Of a stretch of DNA of 64,000 nt, positions 22,826 through 33,681 are shown one piece after another. The translations under genes and the position numbers were made by a program. Positions within the stretch are counted from its first letter, which is position 1. The number at the start of each line of letters is the position of its first letter. Below the pieces are notes generated by a model that had not been told where the DNA came from, ran no database searches, and saw only the letters and a program-made list of their open reading frames with translations. The DNA comes from Diploptera punctata (lineage: Eukaryota > Arthropoda > Insecta > Blattodea > Blaberidae): contig JASPKZ010007797.1 in NCBI GenBank assembly GCA_030220185.1, positions 3,640,001 through 3,704,000 of the forward strand. The letters run 5' to 3'.

Positions 22826-23195
22826 CATGCCGAGTTTGGATCTGAAGAAAACAAAAAGTGGTTGTTGGATGCTGAATGAGGGATGTGACAGGCTGATGTT
22901 TGCTACAGTGAATGCTGCATACAGATTATTTTTCATTTAGGTCGTGGCCCGCACAATAGCGCAGGATTACAAACGTATGGAAGTCATGGCCGCCAGATAA
23001 TACATTTAAAAGACACGCCCAGGAAAACAAAATTAATGTTGATTTTAATCCACTTTGTTTAATTAAACATAAAAAAAGTATCATGGCGCAAGAAGTAAGG
23101 TTTGTTTTATTTTTTAAGTCACGCAGGGACTGCGTATTATAAGCTAATTCCTCAGTAAGTCAAATTTGCTGGTTTACGGAATGTATATTTATAAT
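22826..23195. other. unclassified, no gene recognised
   Basis: No open frame of note. The last 80 bases carry the same CTCAGTAAGTCAAATTTGCT block noted near 21899. The final 8 bases (23188-23195) are the left TSD of the next hAT. Confidence 0.4.
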
Positions 23196-24492
23196 TAGAG
23201 CTAGGAATTTTAGGTGCTGCACCTTAATTTTATTTTGTTACTGCAATACTCAAATTAGCTTGTCTTGCAAAGAAAATATTAAATAAATTCCCCTAAATGT
23301 GTTTTAGTTGCACCTTTTTTCAATGCTGGCACTTTTTTGCACATTTTTATAAATGCAAGCACATTTTGCACTTTTTTAAACCTTTTTTTTGTCTCTTAGC
23401 AGCATTGTATTCCCAAAATAATGTGTATTTTTTTTTACATTTCTTCAAATACACTTTCAAGGGTTGGTAACGATGTGTGGTATCATGGTATCAGTCCACA
23501 TCACATTACTTCCACTTTAGTGCAGTCCCGTTAGGCTATTCCTTTTAAATTAGTTTGCACCTTCTTGCACTACAGTTATGCGAAAGCTATTGTTTAAGCA
23601 AGGGAGATTGTTGGGTGCATAAACAAATGTTTCAGTTCAAAATAATATTTTCCTGAGTGACCAGTATACAGTATGCCAAAACCGAATGTGAACTCCTACA
23701 AACTACATGATTTTGTAAAACAGTATAGTGCAGTTTGGAATTCAGAGTGACAGATCTGTCATGAGGTGCATTCTTTGTGATATTTCAATAACAATTGATG
23801 AAAAACACCAACACATTCGTGTTACGCAGCATATAGGTAGTGCAAAACACGAAAAATAAGAAACTACAAAGCAGTAATTGTGTATTGTGACAACAGTTTA
23901 TTGGCGAAGCGCTATCTTCTTCTAGTTCAATAAATAAAAAAAAAATGATACAGCAAAGACATTTGTGGCATGTGGTATTCCTCTTTCAAAACTTAACAAC
24001 CCTATTATGAAAGCATATTTGGAGAAATAAACTGGGAAGTCTATCCCAGATGAAAACCATACCTTCAACCTCTGTATGAAGAAAAATTAAAACACATTAG
24101 TCAAGTAGAAGGTGAAAACCAGTATATTTTACATTAGACGAAACCACTGATAGAGAGTTGAGATATTGAACTTTTTTAGATATGTTTTAAACATTTGAGT
24201 TGTTGAATAATATCTGCTTTAACAGTTTTCTGGACTTGTGATTTCAATAACATAATGTTCTGGGACTAGTCCTACTCAGACTTTTTAATATATGACAACA
24301 TGACTTAATTTTGTGTCGTGAGTTACTTGATGTAACTGGTTTTGGTACTCTTTAATGATAATTCACACGGGAAATTAGCACCTTCCAAGTAAAAAAAAAA
24401 ATTGCACCTTTTTTGCACTTTTTCCTGCTAAATTAAAGTACCTTTTATGCACCTTTTTCACCAAAATTTTGCACATAAAATTCCTAGCTCTG
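23196..24492 (+). mobile_element. hAT element, CGGBP1-type, degenerate
   Basis: Ends TAGAGCTAGGAATTTTAGGT (23196) and its inverted partner (to 24492) are bracketed by a perfect 8-bp TSD, TTTATAAT, at 23188-23195 and 24493-24500. The interior keeps scraps of a transposase: MPKPNVNSYKLHDFVKQYSA, then MRCILCDISITIDEKHQH (zinc finger) near 23760-23815 and LDETTD near 24133. Much of the core is deleted, so it is non-autonomous. Confidence 0.83.
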
Positions 24493-24504
24493 TTTATAAT
24501 CATC

Positions 24505-24628
24505 AAATACTTCCTTCTGGCCTGTTCCGGTTCTTCATCCCACCGCCTTTTTGGTTTTCCTTGGGATCTTCTGCCTATATATATGCATATATCCAGGCTC
24601 CTTTAGGTATTCGGTTCTCTTCCATTCT
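24505..24628 (-). mobile_element. LINE-B-like 3' remnant
   Basis: TTCTGGCCTGTTCCGGTTCT and the following bases match the reversed 3' end of LINE-B-like copies. Too short to place further. Confidence 0.5.
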
Positions 24629-24796
24629 ATCTGGCTTCCTATAAAGATCATGTAGTTCATTTTTATGTAGTCTTCTCCATTCACCTGTCTGTTCATCTCT
24701 CTTTGGTCCAAAAATTTTCCTAAGTACTTTATTCTCAAATACTTGTAATCTCCTTTTCTCCCTTAAAGTAACAGTCCATGTTTCGCAGCCATATAT
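24629..24796 (-). mobile_element. LINE-A internal fragment
   Basis: It matches the CETW..LREKRRL..FENKVLRKIFGPKRDEQTGEWRRLH region of LINE-A in reverse. Both ends are truncated. Confidence 0.75.
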
Positions 24797-25670
24797 AAGT
24801 TCAGATGACGATTTCGAGGGTTTTTAAAGATCAGAACGGTTTTATAAACTAAGATTTTTAAAAATCTGGATTTGCAATCTAATAATAAAAATGGTAAAAA
24901 TGTTATTTAAAAAATGCTTAAAAATTAAGGCGTACCTGTCTTATAGTCCGTAGAGTCTTATAGTCCGTACAATAGGTAGATGATACATATTTCTTTTGTT
25001 AAATTGAAATAATAATAATAAGAATAAATTTTATTTACAAAGGAGACGGAGCTACAAGGTGACTATTTGTATAGTTTTTAATGCTACATTATATTACTGT
25101 AAATAAATGTTATACACGATAATAACAGCCGAATGAGCAAATGTTCGTTAAAAAACATGGATTTAAAGAAAACAACTTTGTTTTAATAAAATGAAAAACA
25201 ATGCCAAAAAGTTGTCTTGTGGGGCGTGAGTATAAAAACATACGTCGCAGGTACAGTTAGTGCAACGAACAACAGGGTCGCCACGTGGAACCTTACTTTT
25301 AGTACAACCCTTAGAAGTCTCAAAAACTTATTCTGAAACATCCTGTATATTCTGTAAACCTGCAAAATTGGAGCATACATTTAAGTTGCTGAGGAATTTA
25401 CTTAGTTCACGCAGTTCCTGCGCGAGGACATTTATTTGGCAGAGAGTGTACTTAATGTAGGAATCCTGCCAATATTCTCTTCCAGAGCTACAAGGAACAG
25501 GAAGTAACTACTCCATTAAAACTTTAAACTATAAGTTCGTTATCTGGAAACAACATAAAAACTTCTTCTGAATAAGTAATTCGCTTTCCAGTCCTTGTAC
25601 AGTTCACTTCTTCAGTAAAACAAGTTACTTTTTCATATCACAGCAGTAGTTATATTACCTTTTTTTGGAA
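24797..25670. repeat. unclassified; includes a diverged TACAGGGTGT-family segment
   Basis: 25195-25350 is a diverged relative of 8340-8740 and ends in TTCTGAAACATCCTGTATA, an inverted TACAGGATGT end. The remainder is AT-rich with no long ORF. Confidence 0.45.
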
Positions 25671-26306
25671 TCTAGATGCAATAAGAGCAGTTAAGCCTTG
25701 TAGACTGCGATGGACAGGACATATGGCACGAATGTCAAATGAAATAAGAACATGGAAGCTTCTTGTAGAAAAAACCAGAAGGAAATCGCCCAGTTGGTAG
25801 ACCAAGAATGAGGCGAGAGATTAACATTAACCATGATTAAAGGGAAGTAGATTTTTAAACTCCTGGCGCGACAGGCCTAGAAGGCCCTTAGCCTACCTGC
25901 CGGCTGCTGGCCTCACATCCACACGTGTCAATCACAGAGGTAGATGATTATTAGCCAGTGTAGTGACATGTGGTCAGCATGTCGAGTCCCCCAGCCGTTA
26001 TAGCTGGTTTTCTCAACCTGGAGCAGCTACTTATTGTAGCTACCTAAATGCCTCACGATGCTGGGTGGGCACCGGCCCCATACTGGCCGAAATATCATGA
26101 GATTTCTTCCCCCATGGGGACTCGAATCAGCGCAAGTCCTGTAGCTCTGCGCCAAGGCTTCCTGCCTTAAACACTCGGCTGCGGCGCGGGACGGGAAGTA
26201 GATTATACAGGGGATAATTGGAAAATTACTCAGGATAGGGATATGTAAAGAGCTTATGTCCGAGCGGCCATGAAAATACGGATTCGATAGTTCCAGTAAG
26301 TTAGTT
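25671..26306 (+). mobile_element. LINE-A 3' fragment split by SINE-2
   Basis: The LINE-A tail domain (VKPCRLRWTGHMARM and later) runs to 25853 and continues from 26205 to the GTAAGTTAGTTA tail. It contains frameshifts and stops. Confidence 0.8.
25854..26192 (-). mobile_element. SINE-2 inserted in LINE-A
   Basis: A 12-bp TSD, GGGAAGTAGATT, lies at 25842-25853 and 26193-26204. The same LINE sequence appears on both sides. The tRNA-like head is at the right end (CTCGGCTGCGGCGCGGGAC on the plus strand). Confidence 0.88.
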
Positions 26307-26453
26307 ATAACATAGAAATATTGTATACTATCGACATTAAAATGCAAATAACATTTCAAATAAAAGATGTAAATTACTAAGGTAAAAGTAGGTAACTTTG
26401 TGACGACGGTAATTTCGTGATACCCTCTTAAACTAAATAAATATGCTAATAGT

Positions 26454-26937
26454 GTTTTGAAGAAGTTGCAGAATAAAAAAAAACTGGGAACAATAATTAA
26501 TTACAAATAAAAGTGGACTAAGAAATTAAACATACACTCAATTTTGTAAATGCAAATTATTTTAAATTACACGCACTCCTATTGTCCCAACTTCTCTAAA
26601 AAACGTTAAAGATTGAATATATATAAAACTGTTAATCTCCCAGTTATATTATATGGATGTGAAACATGGACTCTTATTTTAAGGGAGGAGAAAATATTAC
26701 GAGAATTTGAGAATGAAGTTTTTAATAACATTTTTAGACGAAAGAGAGATGAACAGATAATCGAATGGTAAAGAGTACATAACAGTGGCCTACGTAGTCT
26801 TTATAGGAAATCAGATATAATAATAACAGTTAAGTTCTGTAGATATCGTTGGACAGGACATGTGGTATGAATGGGGAATGAAAGAGTTGCATGCAAACTT
26901 CTTGCAGAAAACCAGATAGAAAATGCCTAGTTGCCAT
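26454..26937 (+). mobile_element. LINE-A fragment, heavily mutated
   Basis: It resembles LINE-A from EEVAEFKYLGTIIT to the KPEGKRPVG region but is rich in indels. It ends directly at an (AAT)n array. Confidence 0.72.
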
Positions 26938-27019
<82 letters not shown>

Positions 27020-27030
27020 TAATAATAATA
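26938..27030. repeat. (AAT)n microsatellite
   Basis: About 90 bases of AAT units with a few interruptions, sandwiched between two LINE-A copies of very different age. Confidence 0.95.
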
Positions 27031-28310
27031 GCAGACTTACTCCCTATATTGATGACATTCTAGGAGATCATCAATGTGCATTTAGAAGAAACAGGTCTAC
27101 AACAGATCAGATTTTTAGTATAAGACAGATTTTAGAAAAGAAATGGGAATATAATGGTACTGTACATCAACTATATGTATATTTCAAAAAAGCATATGAT
27201 TCAATTAAGAGGGAGAAGTTATATAGTATCCTGCTGGAGTTCGGAATTCCTAAAAAGTTAGTTAGACTTATACAAATGTGTCTAAATGGCTCAAAGAGTA
27301 GGGTGCGTGTAGGCAAACAGTTTTCAGACACTTTTGAAATCCAGAATGGGTTGAAGCAAGGAGATGCACTATCTCCTCTACTATTTAATTTTGTACTAGA
27401 GCATGCCATTAAATCTTTAGAGAATGAGGAAGGCTTACAACTGAATGGTATTAATAAGCTGTTCGTTTATGCTGATGATGTAGTACTACTGGCCGATAGC
27501 GAAGAGATACTAAAGGCCAACACGCACACACTATTGAGTAACACTAAGAAATTAGGACTGGAAGTAAATATCAGTAAAACTAAATATATGGTCACACGTA
27601 GAAATTCAGTATATAATGGAAATGGACAGCTAATGACAAATGAGGGAAATTTTGAGGAAGTGGCTGAATTCAAATACCTAGGAACAATAATCACAAATAG
27701 GAATGAGATGCAAAAAGAAATTAAACATAGGCTCAATTCTGGAAATGCATGCTATTATGCATTGCAGAGACTTTTGATGTCCCAACTCCTTTCAGAAAAC
27801 GTAAGCTGAAAATATATAAAACTATTATTCTACCAGTTATATTATATGGGTGCGAAACTTGGACTCTTACTTTAAGGGAGGAAAGGAGATTACGAGTATT
27901 TGAGAATAAAGTTCTTAGGAAAAATTTTGGACCAAAGAGAGATGAACAGACAGGTGAATGGAGAAGACTACATAACAATGAACTACATGGTCTTTATAGG
28001 AAGCCAGATATAATAAGAACAGTTAAGTCTCGTAGACTGCGATGGGCAGGACATGTTGCGCGTATGGGGAATGAAAGACGTGCATGGAAACTTCTTGTAG
28101 GAAAGCCAGAAGGAAAACGCCCTGTTGGTAGACCAAGAATGAGGTGGGAGAACAACATTAACTATGATTTGAGGGAAGTAGATTATGCAGGGAATGATTG
28201 GAAAGCATTGGCTCAGGATAGGAATGTATGGAGAGCTTATGTCCGCGCGGCCATGAACCTACGGGTTCGATAGTGCCAGTGAGTAAGTAAGTAAGTAAGT
28301 AAGTAAGTAA
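27031..28310 (+). mobile_element. LINE-A, 5'-truncated, young
   Basis: It starts abruptly inside the RT (after the array) and runs to a long AAGT tail at 28281-28310. It is nearly identical to the 11478-14712 copy, which indicates recent movement. Reading frames: 27276-27809 has GLKQGDALSP and VYADDVVLLADSEE; 27749-28273 has CETWTLTLREERRL and RRLRWAGHVARM. One base lost near 27800 separates them. Confidence 0.88.
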
Positions 28311-28324
28311 TAATAATAATAAAT

Positions 28325-28800
28325 CTATCTTCGGGGTTCTTACAGCTGCTGCCGTCTTCCCGTGCCAAACTTCCAAAGCTTACGATCTTGGACATCTTCA
28401 ATGCTTAGCCGTCTTGCTTGCATTACTATTCTCATGCTTTCGTTCCATGTTAACTTTGTTCTCCCTCTTTTATTCTTTCTGGTCGGTTGCCATCGATATA
28501 GTTGTTTCGGCCATCGCTCATCTTTCATTCTTAAAATATGTCCTAATCATTTTAATTCCTTCTCCTCAATTCTTTAAATTATGCTTTCTTCTGCTTCCAT
28601 TATGTTTCTAATTTCCTTGTTTGTGACATGTTCTAAATTTGACTTCCTGGCACTTCTGCGTAAAACAATCCATTTCTAGAGCTATTAGTCTAATTTTATA
28701 GAACTTATTGATTGTCCACACCTCATTTCCATACATTGCAACAGATTCCATCAATGTTTTACCAATGTATATTTTGTGTATCTTTCCAAATATGCTATCT
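28325..28800 (-). mobile_element. LINE-E 3' fragment
   Basis: The minus strand 28528-28340 reads KDERWPKQLYRWQPTRKNKR, then GRTKLTWNESM and DVQDRKLWKFG, a tail domain of the same kind as other insect LINEs but unlike A, B or F. Upstream pieces (MYGNEVWTI) lie near 28730. Confidence 0.65.
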
Positions 28801-28810
28801 CACATATACA

Positions 28811-28811
28811 A

Positions 28812-28873
<62 letters not shown>
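28811..28873. repeat. (AAT)n microsatellite
   Basis: Pure AAT array directly after the LINE-E fragment and before SINE-5. Confidence 0.95.
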
Positions 28874-28874
<1 letters not shown>

Positions 28875-29267
28875 CTTGTAAGCCCATGTTTCCCTCAACA
28901 GAGATTTATGGGCTCTCACCCTACAGGGAAGAATTTGAACCATACTAATTTAGTTACACTTGGTTTCCTATAGAAGTCATTTCAGTGGTCCGTGGTCAGC
29001 GTTCCGCCTCATACTGACATCTAGGAAACCAAGGTAGTACCAGGACGGGAAAATTCGGTAAATTTTGCTTAGAGGCCTTTTCATTCAGGCTTAAGGATCT
29101 TTTACGAGCCTGAAAATCTTCAGACTCGGGACCCACGGCTTAAAGTCCCTCCCGGAGGACTTGCTCCTTGAATTTTTTCATCCTAAAAAAATCCATCGAC
29201 CCCGGCCGGGTTTGAACCCGCGACCCTCGGGACCAGAGGCAAGGAGCATAACCACTAGTCCACCGCG

Positions 29268-29268
<1 letters not shown>
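28874..29268 (-). mobile_element. SINE-5 (tRNA-derived)
   Basis: The minus strand begins CCGCGGTGGACTAGTGGTTA (A box) and CGGGTTCAAACCCGG (B box). The body, with CTTTAAGCCGTGGGTC and TTCAGGCTCGTAAAAGATCC, is shared with copies at 51960-52370 and 62116-62350. Confidence 0.82.
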
Positions 29269-29307
<39 letters not shown>

Positions 29308-29337
29308 AATAATTATTATTATTATTAATATTATTAT
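29268..29337. repeat. AAT/ATT microsatellite
   Basis: The array switches strand sense midway and abuts SINE-5 on one side and SINE-1 on the other. Confidence 0.9.
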
Positions 29338-29670
29338 GTCCACCGCTGTGGTCTCGAGGTAGCGTGCTGCCTTTTCACGCAGTGGGCCCGGGTTCGATCC
29401 CCGGCCGGGACAGTTTTTCTGGGTGAGGTTTTTTCGGGATTTTTCCTCACATGTAAGACAAATGTCAGAAAAACTTTAAGGCCCAAACGGTCCCCAAAAT
29501 CATATGGCCATCATCATCATCAGCCTTATCATTATGATCATCATCCTTCACCGGTGTGGAAAGCAACAGGAAGCTACCATACATACAATTTCCTAGTAAA
29601 GCTGCAAAGCATAGCATAAAAATGCTATGATTACAGTGAAAGAGCTGATCTCGGGCATTACTATGGATGG
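29338..29670 (+). mobile_element. SINE-1 copy
   Basis: Same head as 5829 (GTCCACCGCTGTGGTCTCGA), B box GGGTTCGATCCCCGG, 3' end ATGGATGGATT running into (ATT)n. Uninterrupted, so it is a good reference for the family. Confidence 0.87.

Positions 29671-29705
<35 letters not shown>
29671..29705. repeat. (ATT)n tail of SINE-1
   Basis: About eleven ATT units continue directly from the SINE 3' end. Confidence 0.9.
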
Positions 29706-29707
<2 letters not shown>

Positions 29708-30022
29708 CTTATAATTGTGGAATGCAGGTTTTCACGGCCGGCAATCATAATGTTAAATGATCCCAGCCTATGTGGCCGTGGTCTATAACTTGTATTACTT
29801 TCATACGTATCTCCTTCAACTGCGGAGGGCATCTTCAGTGGCGAGTGCTTCTAAGTGATGGATGTTACCTTGTCGTAGACTTACAGTCGAGTCTTACGAC
29901 AAGGTAACATAACCTAGAAGCACTCGCCACTGAATATGCCCTCTGCAGTCCAGGGAGAAACGTCTCGAAGAAATATCAGTTATAGACCACGACCACATAG
30001 CCCGGAATCTTTTAACATTAAT
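29706..30022. repeat. foldback element
   Basis: Arm TGTTAAATGATCCCAGCCTA... (29750-29875) pairs imperfectly with the reverse arm at about 29895-30020. The pairing is strongest at CAGTGGCGAGTGCTTCTA (29839) against TAGAAGCACTCGCCACTGAA (29914) and at ACCTTGTCGTA. No coding sequence. Confidence 0.65.
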
Positions 30023-30027
30023 TATAT

Positions 30028-30268
30028 TATCCATCCATAGTAATTCTGCCCGAAGACAGGTCCTTCACTGCAATCATAGCATTTTCATGCTAAGCTTGCA
30101 GATTTACTAGGGAATTATGTAGGTGTGGTAGCTTCCCGTTGCTTTCCACACCGGTGAAGGATGGTGATGATAATGGTAAGGATGATGGCCATATGATTTC
30201 GGGGACCGTTTGGGCCTTAAAGTTTTCCTGACATTTGTCTTACAGGTGAGGAAAGACCCCGATAAAAA
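30028..30268 (-). mobile_element. SINE-1 fragment, head missing
   Basis: It matches the SINE-1 body and 3' end in reverse (ATCCATCCATAGTAATTCTG ... ACCGGTGAAGGATG). The tRNA-like head is absent, as in a 5'-truncated insertion. It forms an inverted pair with 29338-29670 across the foldback element. Confidence 0.82.
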
Positions 30269-30374
30269 CCTAATTATATTATAATATTGTAATATTGTAA
30301 TTAGGCCTATATTGTAATTATAATAGTATTATTATTACAATATTATATTATTATATAATGATATTATATTTACA

Positions 30375-30420
<46 letters not shown>

Positions 30421-30423
30421 ATT
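30269..30423. repeat. AT-rich and (ATT)n sequence
   Basis: Imperfect TAATATTGTAAT repeats followed by a pure ATT array at about 30378-30418. No gene. Confidence 0.85.
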
Positions 30424-31215
30424 AAAGGACAACACGCACACACTATTGAGTAACACTAAGAAATTAGGACTGGAAGTAAATATCAATAAAACTAAGTATA
30501 TGGTCACACGTACAATTTCATTATTTAATGGAAATGGACAGCTAATGACAAATGAGGGAAATTTTGAGGAAGTGGCTGAATTCAAATACCTAGGAACAAT
30601 AATCACAAATCGGAATGAGATGCACAAAGAAATGAAACATAGGCTCAATTCTGGAAATGCCTGCTATTATGCATTGCAGAGACTCTTGATGTCCCAACTC
30701 CTTTCAAAAAACGTTAAACTGAAAATATACAAAACTATTATTCTACCAGTTATATTATATGGCTGCGAAACATGGACTGTTACTTTAAGGGAGAAAAGGA
30801 GATTACAAGTATTTGAGAATAAAGTACTTAGGAAAATTTTTGGACCAAAGAGAGATGAACAGACAGGTGAATGGAGAAGACTACATAAAAATGAACTACA
30901 TGATCTTTATAGGAAGCCAGATAGAATGGATGTAATAAGAATAGTTAAGTCTCGTAGACTGCGATGGGCAGGGCATGTTGCACGTATGGAGAATGAAAGA
31001 CTTGCTTGGAAACTTCTTGTAGGAAAGCCAGAGGGAAAACGCCCCGTTGGTAGACCAAGAATGAGGTGGGAGAATAACATTAACTATGATTTGAGGGAAG
31101 TAGATTATACAGGGAATGATTGGAAAGCATTAGCTCAGGATAGGGATGCATGGAGAGCTTATGTCCGCGCGGCCATGAACCTACGGGTTCGATAGTGCCA
31201 GTGAGTAAGTAAGTA
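30424..31215 (+). mobile_element. LINE-A, 5'-truncated, with open tail frame
   Basis: It starts just past the YADD region, follows an ATT array and ends in a GAGTAAGTAAGTA tail running into another ATT array. Very similar to 27031-28310. Confidence 0.87.
30446..31195 (+). CDS. LINE-A ORF C-terminal part (open, 249 aa)
   Basis: This is an uninterrupted frame covering the RT thumb and tail: KKLGLEVNINKTKYMVTR, EFKYLGTIITNRNEMH, CETWTVTLREKRRLQVF, RRLRWAGHVARMENERL, GRPRMRWENNIN, and the usual stop after RAAMNLRVR. It has a four-residue insertion (RMDV) relative to other copies. Endonuclease and YADD are missing, so it cannot transpose. It is the least damaged LINE-A tail in the window. Confidence 0.75.
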   Translation: MSNTKKLGLEVNINKTKYMVTRTISLFNGNGQLMTNEGNFEEVAEFKYLGTIITNRNEMHKEMKHRLNSGNACYYALQRLLMSQLLSKNVKLKIYKTIILPVILYGCETWTVTLREKRRLQVFENKVLRKIFGPKRDEQTGEWRRLHKNELHDLYRKPDRMDVIRIVKSRRLRWAGHVARMENERLAWKLLVGKPEGKRPVGRPRMRWENNINYDLREVDYTGNDWKALAQDRDAWRAYVRAAMNLRVR

Positions 31216-31242
31216 TTATTATTATTATTGTTATTATTATTA

Positions 31243-31680
31243 TGGTATTGTGCTATTGAATTTACATAGATTTGCATTATGTTTCGCACGAGATGGAACA
31301 GGAGCTCATGTTTCTGGGAAAAGCTTAAAACCATCCTCTGAAACTAAGTAGCTGTCAAAATGTGTGTCTCTCGGCGGCGTTGACTCAGCCAGGATTAAAT
31401 GACAGCATGAAAAGCGTCGTGTTTCAGCTGAGAGGCGCGTATTGATGTTGTTCTCTGCATTACCGACACCACACATTTTATACGATAAGATATCAACTAT
31501 ACACAGTTCCACTACTTGCATTCTACACATTCACCTTTCAATACCAACTGCGTAAATTAAGCAAGTTCAATTTAATTCTGTTAATTTGAGGAAATATTTA
31601 TTTTTTGTTAATTAAATTGTATAATCTACAGTTATATTGTAAGTGAACTTATAATATTTGTAAAATTGAGAAAATCATAA
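31243..31680. other. unclassified, no gene recognised
   Basis: The left half is moderately GC-balanced and has a short open stretch on the minus strand (31530-31306) that I do not recognise. The right half is AT-rich and ends in a TA run at 31680-31700. Confidence 0.4.
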
Positions 31681-31701
31681 TATATATATATATATATATA
31701 T

Positions 31702-31992
31702 GTCCACCGCTGTGGTCTCGAGGTAGCGCGCTGACTTGTCACGCAGCGGGTCCGGAATAGGCTCCTGGGTGAGGTTTTTTTAGGGTTTTTCCTCACCTGT
31801 AAGACAAATGTCAGGAAGCTTAGGGCCAAATGGTCCCCGAAAATCATCCGGCCATCATTATCATCATCCTTCACCGGTGTGAAAAGCTACGGGAAGCTAA
31901 CCTATAATTCCCTAGTAAGCTGCAAAGCATAGCATGAAAATTCTATAATTGCAGTGAAAGACATCCCCTCGGGCAGAATTACTATGGTTGGA

Positions 31993-31993
<1 letters not shown>
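31702..31993 (+). mobile_element. SINE-1 copy with AAAT tail
   Basis: Head GTCCACCGCTGTGGTCTCGA; the B box is damaged by a deletion (GGGTCCGGAATAGG). The 3' end GGTTGGAT leads into an (AAAT)n array at 31994-32040. It sits after a TA microsatellite. Confidence 0.83.
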
Positions 31994-32039
<46 letters not shown>

Positions 32040-32055
32040 ATATATATATATATAA
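31994..32055. repeat. (AAAT)n and (TA)n microsatellites
   Basis: About eleven AAAT units followed by a short TA run. Confidence 0.93.
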
Positions 32056-32057
32056 TT

Positions 32058-32740
32058 AGTGTTGGCCGAAGAGCAGGTCCTTCACTTACAAACTTAGCAT
32101 TCTCAACTCTTTAACTCTTTCCTTAACTCAGCTTTCCTTTTTGTATCCGCATATAAACCATCTATTTTAATATTGTCTTATCATCTGATGTGTCTAACTT
32201 TCTTTCCGTTGACCAGTGATCCTCGGGCATCCGTCAGCAGGCAGTTTCTTTTTAGCCAGTGGCCAATTCAATTTCTTTTCCTCTTCTTTGTGAGTTCTAG
32301 CATTGTTCTTCCTTCATACACTCTGTTTAGCACATGTTTCTTTTTTATTTTGTCTGTCCATTTTATACGCTCTATCCTTCTCCATATCCACATCTCAAAG
32401 CTTCCAGTCGCACCATACAATGCTACACTCCACACAAAGCACTTCACTAGTCTCTTCCATAATTCTTTTGCCAAAGTTCCGCAGAAAATGCTTCTCTTCT
32501 CGTTAATAGCTGCTTTTGCCATTGCTGTCCTCTGCTTTACTTCTTGACGGCAGTTCATCTTACTATTGATAGTACAACCCAAGTATTTCAAGCTCTCCAC
32601 TTGCTCAATGGCCTCATATTTAATCCTCATGTTTATCTTCCTTGATTTCTTCCTATAATCATGGCCTTTGTCTTATTTATATTTATCTTCATCCCATAAT
32701 CCACACACTTGTCATTTAAATACAGATTTTCAACGTTTAC
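32058..32740 (-). mobile_element. LINE-F 3' part
   Basis: The minus strand 32630-32268 reads IEQVESLKYLGCTINSKMNC, VKQRTAMAKAAINEKRSIFC, KCFVWSVALYGATGSFEMWIWRRIERIKWTD. This is the post-RT region of a LINE family common in insects. Compared with 49131-50120, about 30 residues (ETWTLRRNEEKRLEA) are lost here. No RT core. Confidence 0.8.
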
Positions 32741-32909
32741 ACATCTTTTTGTGCCTGAAGTTTTATTTTCCTTCTCCACTCGTCTCTATCCATCCACTCC
32801 ATTTCCTCCAGTCCTTTTGTTCTCATTCCAGTTCTTATTTATTGCATACACGACTTGTTTCGAGGTCTTTCTTTCTTCTTCCAGATGGAAACCATTCCAA
32901 TATTTTTCA

Positions 32910-33623
32910 TAAGTAATGCCACGAGTGATTTCCAAATTATCGATAAATTCACGACTCACGAAGTGAGGAGTGAATTTATCTAGAGAATTTGGAAATCAAG
33001 AGTGGCATTTGTTAGGACTATTTAACGAATAAAATTAAGCTGTTTACTCACAAATCATTATTTAACTGTAGTTATTTCAAAATATTTATATATTTAATGC
33101 AAACGGCGATGTTTGAAAACAAATGAGAAACGATAGGTACGCTTCTACTGCTTCTTTTGTTTATCACTGCAACCAGATCATACTATTTATTGCCAAAGGA
33201 ACGCAATATTGTAAGAATGCTCTCTAGTGGAGAAAAAATGAAACATCAATCTGTATATTAATTCATTTCTGATGTCGTATGATGTAAATATTACAATTAT
33301 ATTTTTCTGGATTATTACCTGGGAAAAAATACATTTAAGAAAGTCAAACAGTGGTTTCTTTTTTTGGTGGTATAATAAATTGCTACAAATGTTGACATGT
33401 ATGCACTATATATACAATCTGGTAGCCGTATTTCTTATAGGCTCAGTCACTGCAAAATAACGGTCAGACCTGTTCAGAATATTAAAAAGGAGGAGCTTTG
33501 TTTAATATATGGTAATTATAACACTGATAAATATTTCGTGAACACGACTCTGATTGGTTGTAAAACAGAAATCATTGAAACGTGATTGGTCATTGACTCC
33601 CATTTGGGGCATGAGTTAAATAG
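32910..33623 (+). mobile_element. unclassified 714-bp non-coding element, copy 1
   Basis: A second copy lies inverted at 45852-46598 with the same two ends, so the limits are real. TCA flanks both ends (32907-32909, 33624-33626), a 3-bp TSD. The left 100 bases form a hairpin: GCCACGAGTGATTTCCAAAT (32918) against ATTTGGAAATCAAGAGTGGC (32988). No terminal inverted repeat joins the two ends, and no ORF of note is present. Class unknown. Confidence 0.72.
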
Positions 33624-33627
33624 TCAA

Positions 33628-33628
<1 letters not shown>

Positions 33629-33680
<52 letters not shown>
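33629..33680. repeat. (ATT)n microsatellite
   Basis: Pure ATT array between the 714-bp element and LINE-G. Confidence 0.95.

Positions 33681-33681
<1 letters not shown>

Noticed and set aside
28776..30648. ORFs rich in poly-Asn (28776-28973, 30370-30648 and similar at 33590, 62678)
   Set aside because: They are translations of (AAT)n or (ATT)n microsatellites fused to SINE or LINE antisense sequence, not genes.
32173..32547. 124-aa plus-strand ORF
   Set aside because: Antisense to LINE-F, whose minus-strand reading carries the recognisable tail domain.
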